Origin: Candidatus Ruminimicrobiellum caprinum
Lineage (GTDB): Bacteria; Elusimicrobiota; Endomicrobiia; Endomicrobiales; Endomicrobiaceae
Direction: 5' to 3'
DNA: 7,236 bases
Assembly: GCA_017413305.1 (NCBI GenBank)
Contig: JAFPUA010000320.1
Span: 1 to 7,236, forward strand
How positions within the stretch are numbered: the first letter of the stretch is position 1; the number at the start of each line of letters is the position of its first letter. Below, one piece after another: positions 1 to 4,710 of the stretch. The position numbers and the translations under genes were made by a program. The notes under the pieces are model-generated. The model had not been told where the DNA came from. It worked only from the letters and a program-made list of their open reading frames with translations, and did not search any database.

Positions 1-19
1 TATAACAAATGATTTGATA

Positions 20-224
20 GAAGAAATTTTCTTTTTTGAAGCACCTCAGGCACTGTCTATGAGTGCAATATTTTTCAAGTAAAATTCAGTTGAGTAGAGA
101 ATTTTAGGGCGACCATGTTCGTGGTACTTTTCGTCTTCCTCTAGACGTTAGAAAAGTACAGTTGGAGCCCGGCTTGAAAAATATAAACGAATAGTGCCAG
201 TTCAAAAAAAAGCAAAATTTCTTC
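20..224 (+). ncRNA. Structured RNA element A, copy 1 (unidentified class)
   Basis: A multi-branched fold can be drawn on the plus strand. The outer helix pairs 20-40 with 201-224 (GAAGAAATTTT with AAAATTTCTTC, then a T-run with an A-run, with a small bulge). Inside it, P1 pairs 68-79 with 173-184 (12 perfect bp), P2 pairs 80-87 with 99-106, GGGC 107-110 pairs with GCCC 167-170, a small hairpin sits at 112-125, and P4 pairs 126-132 with 151-157. A second copy lies at the right edge; 80-125 is identical to 7130-7175, and 8 of the 10 differences in 80-184 fall at paired positions and are compensated. G-U pairs in copy 2 are lost on the other strand, so the plus strand is the likely RNA. TATAAC at 1-6 could be a -10 box, but the -35 region is off-window. 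The class is not recognised; the outer helix cannot be tested in copy 2. Confidence 0.68.
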
Positions 225-233
225 AAAGAGCTT

Positions 234-1124
234 CTACAAAACTCGCTTTGCGAGTTTTGTCTGTCTGTTTTTAAAGAATTTTATTAATTCAGTAATATAC
301 GGTTTTTCTGTTGATATATCAATAACATCGGTCTTTGCCGTCTTAAAAGTGTCTTCCAAGTAATCTTGATGAACTTTATAATTTTTATAATATTCATCCT
401 GTACTTGTTTAGACGAAAAATCAATATCTACTAATTGTCCCGTTTCGCAATCTTTAATGGAAAATATTCCTTTTTTTGGAATATTTTGTTCTTTAGGATC
501 TGAAATTCTTATACAAACCAAATCGTGTTTTTTTGATGTTAATTTTAACAATTTGTCGAATTTGTCATCATAAAAATCCGATATCAAAAATACTAAGGTT
601 TTTCTTTTACATAATTTGTTTAAATATTTTAATGCTCCGTCGATATCCGTTTTTTTATTTTGCGGTTTATAGCTTAAAATAATATCAATAAGTTTTAAAA
701 TATGTTTTTTGTTTTTAGCAGGTTTAATATATTTTTCTACAGTATCGGTAAAGGTTAAAAGTCCCGCTCTGTCGCTGTTTTTGAGTGCCGAAAATGCAAG
801 TACTGCAGTAAGCTCTGCAATTAAGTCATTCTTCGTTACATTTTCGCTTCCGAAAGTTCCTGACGCGCTTAAATCTACAGCAAATATAACAGTCTGCTCT
901 CTTTCTTCGTCGTATTTCTTTATGTACGGTTTGTTCCTGCGTGCAGTAACATTCCAAGAAATTCTTCTTACATCATCTCCCGGAACATACTCTCTTACTT
1001 CGCTAAACTCAAGCCCTTGCCCTTTAAATACGCTGTGATATTTCCCCGAGAAAACATCATCCACCAGCTTGCGAGAACGAAGCTCTATTTTTTTTATCTT
1101 ATTTAAAATTTCAGAACTTAGCAT
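234..1124 (-). CDS. DUF58 family protein with vWA-like fold (MoxR partner)
   Basis: This is a 296-residue DUF58 protein at the family's usual full length. The N-terminal signature covers about residues 31-72, including EVREYVPGDDVR and ISWNVTAR. A von Willebrand A-like domain follows, with a DxSxS metal-site motif at D84-S86-S88 and candidate further MIDAS residues near T159 and D183 (LISDF). No signal peptide or membrane segment is visible, so it is probably cytoplasmic. It lies 89 bp downstream of the MoxR ATPase on the same strand, the standard pairing for these families. Together they are thought to act in assembly or activation of other proteins or complexes; the client is unknown. The ATG at 1124 opens directly into the conserved start MLSSEILNKIKKIELRSRKL, but no strong ribosome site is seen. 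Usual further partners (BatA/BatB-like vWA membrane proteins) do not follow within the 233 bp left in the window. Confidence 0.93.
   Translation of the reverse strand: MLSSEILNKIKKIELRSRKLVDDVFSGKYHSVFKGQGLEFSEVREYVPGDDVRRISWNVTARRNKPYIKKYDEEREQTVIFAVDLSASGTFGSENVTKNDLIAELTAVLAFSALKNSDRAGLLTFTDTVEKYIKPAKNKKHILKLIDIILSYKPQNKKTDIDGALKYLNKLCKRKTLVFLISDFYDDKFDKLLKLTSKKHDLVCIRISDPKEQNIPKKGIFSIKDCETGQLVDIDFSSKQVQDEYYKNYKVHQDYLEDTFKTAKTDVIDISTEKPYITELIKFFKNRQTKLAKRVL
236..260. terminator. Possible bidirectional terminator at the DUF58 stop codon
   Basis: ACAAAACTCGC (236-246) and GCGAGTTTTGT (250-260) form an 11-bp perfect stem with a 3-nt loop. The GC-rich core is flanked by AAAA on one side and TTTT on the other, the usual look of a terminator that works both ways. 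It overlaps the TAG stop of the minus-strand DUF58 gene and lies just beyond plus-strand element A, so it sits where two convergent transcripts would end. The T-run is short and lies within the stem, so strength is uncertain. Confidence 0.45.
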
Positions 1125-1192
1125 AATATCCGTTAATTATAAACTGTCCATTGCTGTTTTGTCGTTTGTTGTACATTATACATTGTACATTT

Positions 1193-1217
1193 GTAAAAAT
1201 TGTAAGGCAATTTTTAC
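1193..1217 (-). terminator. Hairpin overlapping the MoxR stop codon
   Basis: GTAAAAATTG (1193-1202) and CAATTTTTAC (1208-1217) form a 10-bp perfect stem with a 5-nt loop, beginning at the MoxR TAA stop. On the minus strand the 3' arm carries five T residues. It may partially terminate or protect the MoxR end of a MoxR-DUF58 transcript. The stem is AU-rich and an operon with DUF58 is expected, so full termination is doubtful. Confidence 0.35.
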
Positions 1218-2206
1218 GGAACTTCCACTCCGTCAAAAATCTGTCTTATTATATCGTCACTTGTAAGTTCCTGAGCATCTGCATCATAAGTTGTTAAAAC
1301 TCTGTGTCTTAAAACATCAAAACCGATATCTTTGATATCTTCAGGAGTAACAAATCCTCTTCCTTTTAAGAAAGCTAATGCTTTTCCTGCACGGATTAAG
1401 TTAATAGTTGCACGAGGAGAAGCTCCAAATGCAATGAGATTTTTTAAATTTCCCAGATTATATTTTTCAGGTGTTCTTGTTGCAATTACTATATCTACAA
1501 TATAATTTTTTACTTTTTCGTCAACATATATTTCATCAACAGCTTTTTTGGCTTCTTCCAAATCTTGTAAAGTAATAACAGAATTAACTTCTATTTTTTT
1601 TCTTGTAGCATATCTGTCGAGAATTGCTCTTTCTTCCTGCTGTGTCGGATAATCAAGTTTAAGTTTCAACATAAACCTATCAACTTGAGCCTCAGCCAAA
1701 GGATAAGTTCCTTCCTGTTCAATAGGGTTTTGTGTTGCAAGAACCAAAAACGGGTCAGGTAAAGAATAAGTAGTTTCTCCTATAGGAACGTGTCTTTCCT
1801 GCATAGCTTCAAGGAAAGCACTCTGTACTTTTGCAGGTGCTCTGTTAATTTCATCTGCAAGTATAAAGTTTGAAAATACAGGTCCTTTTTTTACCGTAAA
1901 ATCACCCTGTTTGGAATCGTATATCAATGTACCTGTTAAATCTGAAGGTAATAAGTCCGGTGTAAACTGAATTCTTTTAAAATCTCCCGATACTGCTTTT
2001 GCCATAGTATTTACGGCAAGCGTTTTTGCCAAGCCCGGTACACCTTCTAAAAGAATATGTCCGTCAGAAAGTAACCCTACCAACATTCTTTCCAAAATAT
2101 AACTTTGTCCGACAATAACTTTCGATACTTCACTTAATAGCCCGACAATTGCCAATGATTGCTGTTTTACTTTTTCATTTAGTGCCTTGATATCAATTGT
2201 ATCCAT
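1214..2206 (-). CDS. MoxR-family AAA+ ATPase
   Basis: This 330-residue protein matches the usual MoxR length. Visible motifs, in order: Walker A GVPGLAKT (residues 55-62), Walker B FILADE (114-119) followed by the family-typical INRAPAKVQSAFLEAMQE, sensor 1 in LATQNP (N160), a candidate arginine finger in QVDRF (R177) and sensor 2 in GASPRA (R265). MoxR proteins use ATP hydrolysis as chaperone-like factors that mature or activate partner complexes. The DUF58 gene follows on the same strand, as is typical. The chosen ATG at 2206 has GAGGAG 7 nt upstream. The frame stays open upstream to 2260, but that stretch is repeat element B sequence and gives the same artefactual residues (PNIK.DI) in front of the GH57 gene, so it is rejected as coding. 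The stop codon lies in a hairpin. Confidence 0.95.
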   Translation of the reverse strand: MDTIDIKALNEKVKQQSLAIVGLLSEVSKVIVGQSYILERMLVGLLSDGHILLEGVPGLAKTLAVNTMAKAVSGDFKRIQFTPDLLPSDLTGTLIYDSKQGDFTVKKGPVFSNFILADEINRAPAKVQSAFLEAMQERHVPIGETTYSLPDPFLVLATQNPIEQEGTYPLAEAQVDRFMLKLKLDYPTQQEERAILDRYATRKKIEVNSVITLQDLEEAKKAVDEIYVDEKVKNYIVDIVIATRTPEKYNLGNLKNLIAFGASPRATINLIRAGKALAFLKGRGFVTPEDIKDIGFDVLRHRVLTTYDADAQELTSDDIIRQIFDGVEVP

Positions 2207-2224
2207 CAAAATGCTCCTCATTTT

Positions 2225-2369
2225 TATATCGACCTTAATATTTGGTCTGCAACTTTGCATTTACCTTCCTTATGAGCTCACCGCTCCGCTATATTTCCTG
2301 CACACCGCGGTCGGCAAATGCTTCGTTTCGCCTCAAATCTTAAGGTCTTCGAAATCGTCTTGTGATTTC
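2225..2369 (-). repeat. Structured repeat element B, copy in front of MoxR
   Basis: The copy is bounded by complementary ends: GACCTTAA at 2231-2238 pairs with TTAAGGTC at 2340-2347, and the pairing continues past one mismatch through ATTTG/CAAAT. An internal stem pairs 2257-2265 with 2313-2321 (GCATTTACC/GGCAAATGC, one G-U on the minus strand). A further hairpin (GAAATC with GATTTC, 2351-2369) abuts the outer end. Shared blocks with the copy at 6916-7050 are, on the minus strand, ACCTTAAGATTTGAGGCGAA, GCGGTGTG, CATAAG, and CCAAATATTAAGG. It ends about 20 nt before the MoxR ATG, so it is the 5' leader or an insertion in the upstream region. Whether it acts as RNA or is a miniature mobile repeat is not resolved. 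Confidence 0.7.
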
Positions 2370-2402
2370 TAATATTTTACAAAATTTTTAAAAATTTATA
2401 AA

Positions 2403-2438
2403 GAAAAAAGACAGAGCTGAAACTGTCAACTCTGTCTC
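2403..2438 (-). terminator. Intrinsic terminator of the pilin gene cluster
   Basis: On the minus strand AGACAGAG (2437-2430) and CTCTGTCT (2416-2409) form an 8-bp stem with a 13-nt loop, followed directly by a T-run (2409-2404). It lies about 65 nt past the stop of the last pilin gene, the position expected for the end of that operon, and separates it from the element B-MoxR leader. Confidence 0.72.
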
Positions 2439-2441
2439 TAT

Positions 2442-2475
2442 CGGAGCGACGCTATGTAACGCTCCGAATTTTTAT
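2442..2475 (+). terminator. GC-rich hairpin, possible plus-strand terminator
   Basis: CGGAGCG (2442-2448) and CGCTCCG (2460-2466) form a 7-bp GC-rich stem with an 11-nt loop. On the plus strand AATTTTT follows, as in an intrinsic terminator. No plus-strand gene ends here, so it may block antisense transcription, or on the minus strand it may act as a 3'-end protecting hairpin just before the pilin cluster terminator. Confidence 0.35.
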
Positions 2476-2501
2476 AAAATATAATTTAGTAAGAAATTCC
2501 C

Positions 2502-2945
2502 TTATCTTTTTAGCTGTGTTTCTGTAATTTTTGTACCCAAAGTTAAATTATATGATAACTTTAAAACCCCTCCGCTCCCTGTCACACAAGCCAAAAAATT
2601 ATATTTGGCAGTATCAATATTAGCATAATAATATTGCCCATTAATTTCATTAATCCCGTTACTATTTTCACAAAATTTTGTAAAATATTTATTGGTTTTA
2701 GCATTTATACCTAACACTTTTTCTTCCACACTAAAAACACAGTCACCATGTATAAAAAAATTTCCATACTCTGAATAATAGTTTTCTTGAGCTGAACGAA
2801 TTGTAGCAAGTAATGCATACCCCTCTGCCATCTTGAAATTTTTTGTATTGTTTTTATAAATAGGCACAGACACGGACATTAAAATAATAACAACTATGAG
2901 TGTTATTGCCATTTCTACTAGAGTAAATCCTTTTTGTTTTTTCAT
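2502..2945 (-). CDS. Type IV pilin-like protein (third of three)
   Basis: This is a 147-residue prepilin. A short basic leader (MKKQKG) is followed by FTLVEMAITL, with cleavage expected between the G and F and the conserved Glu at mature position 5. A long hydrophobic helix through VVIILMSVSVP anchors and packs the subunit. The C-terminal domain has two Cys residues near the ends of the globular part, one in KFCENSNG and one in FLACVTGSGG, which may form the usual disulfide, plus an extra Cys at HGDC. It is closely similar to the first gene of the cluster (shared EGYALLA.IRSAQE, VLGINA.TNKYFT.FC, KYNF.ACVTG.GG.LKL.YN), more than to the middle gene. The ATG at 2945 has AGGAGG 6 nt upstream and starts 22 bp after the preceding gene. 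Pilin versus type II secretion pseudopilin cannot be decided here. Confidence 0.87.
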   Translation of the reverse strand: MKKQKGFTLVEMAITLIVVIILMSVSVPIYKNNTKNFKMAEGYALLATIRSAQENYYSEYGNFFIHGDCVFSVEEKVLGINAKTNKYFTKFCENSNGINEINGQYYYANIDTAKYNFLACVTGSGGVLKLSYNLTLGTKITETQLKR

Positions 2946-2967
2946 TTTTAGCCTCCTAATTTTTATT

Positions 2968-3420
2968 TTATATTATTGTGTATCCAGCAGTTGGATTACA
3001 TAATAATGTTAAGTTATTTACATTTTTGCCATAAGCTATAGCTGCAAACTCACTGGAGTATCTACCACCAAATTCTCTATTTCCAAAAGGTTCTCTATTG
3101 ACATTAACCATAGTATTTACAGAAAATCGTGTATAATACTTGTTTATTCTAGCATCAATTCCTAAAACATCATCTTTGCAAGTGGAACATTCTCTCCAGC
3201 TCCCCCCAGCACTGGAATTTTGTCCTATAAGAAAATTTCCATATTCTGCATAGTATTTGTATTGAGCTGTTCTTATAATTGCAAGTAGGGCATAACCTTC
3301 TGTCATTTTATACTTTGTATTATTCATTTGATAAATTGGAACAGAGACTGCCATTAGAATAACAACGATAATAACTGTTACTGCCAACTCTACTAAAGTA
3401 AAACCTTTGATTCTTTTCAT
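2968..3420 (-). CDS. Type IV pilin-like protein (second of three, diverged)
   Basis: This is a 150-residue prepilin with leader MKRIKG and cleavage-site motif G^FTLVELAVTV, Glu at mature position 5 and a hydrophobic helix to about residue 29. The helix region and EGYALLAIIRTAQYKYYAEYGNF match its neighbours, but the globular part differs: it has a close CSTC pair, RINKYYTRFSVN without the Cys seen in the others, and it ends in TLLCNPTAGYTII instead of the ACVTG.GG.LKL tail. So this copy keeps the assembly helix and has replaced the surface domain. The ATG at 3420 has AGGAGG just upstream with short spacing. It lies 74 bp after the first pilin gene and 22 bp before the third, consistent with one transcript. 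It may be a minor pilin or an alternative subunit. Confidence 0.85.
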   Translation of the reverse strand: MKRIKGFTLVELAVTVIIVVILMAVSVPIYQMNNTKYKMTEGYALLAIIRTAQYKYYAEYGNFLIGQNSSAGGSWRECSTCKDDVLGIDARINKYYTRFSVNTMVNVNREPFGNREFGGRYSSEFAAIAYGKNVNNLTLLCNPTAGYTII

Positions 3421-3494
3421 ATATCCTCCTATATTATTTATTTTTCGTTAATATTTTAAACTTAACTCATACTTACTAGATTTTATAGAATTAT

Positions 3495-3959
3495 TTAGTA
3501 TAAAGATTCTTCTGTAAATATTGTACCTCTTGTCACATTATAAGTTAGTTTTAAATGTCCTCCTTGTCCTGTCACACAAGCTATAAAATTGTATTTGTTA
3601 GTTTCATTATTAGAATAAATATGAGTTCCATCAAAGCCACTTTTCCCGCTACCATTAACACAAAAATATGTAAAATATTTATTTGTTATAGCATTTATAC
3701 CCAATACTTCATCTTTTGCAGTAAAATGATAATGTCCATGTGCACTACTTTCATTTGCACATAAAAAGTAACCATATTCTGCATAATATTGTTCTTGAGC
3801 AGATCGTATATTTGCAAGAAGTGCATATCCTTCTGCCTTTTTAAAATCTTCTGTATTAGCTTTATAAAGAGGCACAGATACTGACATTAAAATAATAACA
3901 ACTATAAGTGTTACTGCCATTTCTATTAAAGTAAAACCTCTTATTTTTTTGATTTTCAT
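3495..3959 (-). CDS. Type IV pilin-like protein (first of three)
   Basis: This is a 154-residue prepilin: leader MKIKKIRG, then FTLIEMAVTL with the Glu at mature position 5, a hydrophobic helix ending in SVSVPLYKAN, and a globular domain with Cys residues in YFLCANE, YFCVNGSG and FIACVTGQGG. Prepilin peptidase would cut after the Gly before FTLIE, and the product would be built into an inner-membrane-anchored pilus or pseudopilus. The start chosen is the ATG at 3959, preceded by GGAGGG; a TTG at 4013 is in frame upstream but would put a long polar extension before the leader, which the family does not have. It is the first gene after the strong promoter and structured RNA at 4295-4025, 65 nt past the end of the RNA's last hairpin, and no other clear promoter lies in between. 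Confidence 0.87.
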   Translation of the reverse strand: MKIKKIRGFTLIEMAVTLIVVIILMSVSVPLYKANTEDFKKAEGYALLANIRSAQEQYYAEYGYFLCANESSAHGHYHFTAKDEVLGINAITNKYFTYFCVNGSGKSGFDGTHIYSNNETNKYNFIACVTGQGGHLKLTYNVTRGTIFTEESLY

Positions 3960-4020
3960 TTTCCCTCCAAGTATTTTATTTTGAGGATCTCTACTTTGAG
4001 GCAGATATTTCAATAGTAAA

Positions 4021-4065
4021 AATTAAAAGCGACCGTGTGCAGTTTAGACCCAACACACAGCCGCT
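4021..4065 (-). terminator. Terminator-like last hairpin of the pre-pilin RNA
   Basis: On the minus strand 4065-4054 (AGCGGCTGTGTG) pairs with 4039-4028 (CACACGGTCGCT) over 12 bp including two G-U pairs, followed by TTTAATTTTT. On the plus strand the two G-U pairs become mismatches, so the minus strand is the transcribed one. The U-tract is interrupted, so termination may be partial and leave readthrough into the pilin genes. The 14-nt loop holds one strand of the pseudoknot. Confidence 0.55.
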
Positions 4066-4260
4066 GCCTTTCGCCCGCAGAGGGGCGAAAGATAAAATCA
4101 TAAAAATAAAACAACATAGCCTCTGTTTTATTCTTACAAATTCTATAACGACTGTTTTTGGAGTCTAAACTACTATTATGTTTCCATAATAGCGGTCTTC
4201 TACCTCTCGTAGAAGATCCAAAAACATTGTTTATTAAGTTTTTAATTTACTTCCTAACTA
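4025..4260 (-). ncRNA. Pseudoknotted structured RNA upstream of the pilin genes (unidentified class)
   Basis: Minus-strand RNA of about 235 nt starting just after a consensus promoter. Elements 5' to 3': a ~35-nt A/U-rich lead; P1 (4225-4217 with 4162-4154, 9 bp) closing a three-way junction; P2 (4216-4209 with 4203-4196, 8 bp); P3 (4192-4185 with 4180-4173, 8 bp, GAAA tetraloop); a junction strand 4171-4163; P4 (4132-4124 with 4113-4105, 9 bp); P5 (4091-4083 with 4076-4068, 9 bp); P6 (4065-4054 with 4039-4028, 12 bp). The junction strand AGTTTAGAC is perfectly complementary to GTCTAAACT (4049-4041) in the P6 loop, a 9-bp pseudoknot. Every helix is free of conflict with the others. It could be an independent small RNA or a leader controlling the pilin operon. 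Hallmarks of tmRNA, RNase P, SRP or 6S RNA are not seen. Confidence 0.75.
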
Positions 4261-4266
4261 ATTTTT

Positions 4267-4295
4267 ATTATAACTGAAAGTCTTTATATTGTCAA
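4267..4295 (-). promoter_or_regulatory. Perfect-consensus sigma70-type promoter
   Basis: On the minus strand TTGACA (4295-4290), a 17-nt spacer and TATAAT (4272-4267) give a full 12/12 consensus match, with an expected start near 4260. It is the clearest promoter in the window and directs transcription into the structured RNA and then the pilin genes. Confidence 0.88.
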
Positions 4296-4300
4296 CAGTT

Positions 4301-4320
4301 AAAAATCGCAGAGTGATTTT
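4301..4320 (-). terminator. Possible weak terminator after the DUF1805 gene
   Basis: On the minus strand AAAATCAC and GCGATTTT flank a 3-nt TCT loop and the T-run extends to five. There is one A-C mismatch near the loop. It lies between the DUF1805 stop and the -35 box of the next promoter, where the GH57-DUF1805 transcript should end. Confidence 0.38.
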
Positions 4321-4354
4321 AGTTTGTTGTTTTATTGTACATTAGAAATGTTTG

Positions 4355-4645
4355 CTACGCAAATATTTCCAGAACTTTTGTAACTTCCATGCCCATACTT
4401 ACGCCCATTTGTTGCGCTGCGGAAGTTAATGCAACAACCTTTGAATTAAGCATATCTTCAATAGTTTTTACACCTGTTACTATACATGCAGCATCATTTC
4501 TTTTTTGTGCGGTATTTATGTTTAAATATCCACACATTACATAGCCTTTTTTGCCGGTAATAACCAATAAACTGCTGTTATCACGCAGTTCAAGCTCAAT
4601 GCCTTTAAATATTGCATCATTTACTTTTATTTCTTTTGTTATCAT
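4355..4645 (-). CDS. DUF1805 family protein (YunC-like)
   Basis: This 96-residue protein has the layout of the DUF1805 family, whose best-known member is Bacillus subtilis YunC. The signature regions are KKGYVMCGYLNI (about residues 33-44), IVTGVKTIEDML (55-66) and LTSAAQQMGVSMGMEVTKVLE (73-93). The family is small, cytoplasmic and of unknown biochemical function, so no activity is claimed. No signal peptide or membrane segment is present. The ATG at 4645 has a modest ribosome site (AAGGA about 10 nt upstream). It starts 65 bp after the GH57 gene on the same strand and probably shares its transcript. The TAG stop sits in the loop region of a hairpin (4345-4369). The pairing with GH57 gives no established functional link. 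Confidence 0.85.
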   Translation of the reverse strand: MITKEIKVNDAIFKGIELELRDNSSLLVITGKKGYVMCGYLNINTAQKRNDAACIVTGVKTIEDMLNSKVVALTSAAQQMGVSMGMEVTKVLEIFA

Positions 4646-4710
4646 AATCTTATCCTTATATTTAATTATACAAATAGCATAAAGAACATTATTTCTCTTT
4701 TTGCGTCAAT

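Noticed and set aside
20..224. Element A as an integron attC site, hammerhead ribozyme or retron RNA
   Set aside because: No recombinase or reverse transcriptase in the window, no CTGATGA core on either strand, and the multi-branched fold with internal loops conserved in sequence does not match these.
709..1038. Open plus-strand frames inside DUF58 and GH57 (also 5376-5711) and around the pilin and DUF1805 genes
   Set aside because: They lie antisense to strongly supported proteins, have no recognisable domains or ribosome sites, and look like by-products of the real coding frames.
1168..1191. TGTACATT repeats near the MoxR-DUF58 gap, with a similar TTGTACATTA after DUF1805
   Set aside because: Short, AT-rich and partly palindromic; two or three occurrences are not enough to call a site.
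2207..2260. Upstream start for MoxR (ATG at 2221 or alternative start at 2260)
   Set aside because: The extension is repeat element B sequence, and GAGGAG is placed correctly for the ATG at 2206, which gives the normal family length.
2370..2410. Possible MoxR promoter in the AT-rich stretch before element B
   Set aside because: Several TA-rich -10-like strings but no matching -35 at a proper distance; nothing stands out from the base composition.
3960..4013. TTG start giving an 18-residue longer first pilin
   Set aside because: A prepilin leader is short and basic; the ATG at 3959 has GGAGGG in front and puts the cleavage site 8 residues from the start.
4025..4260. tmRNA, RNase P RNA, SRP RNA or 6S RNA as identity of the pre-pilin RNA
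   Set aside because: No tRNA-like ends or tag frame, no RNase P conserved core, no SRP GGAAG-type apical loop, and not a single long bulged hairpin as in 6S RNA.
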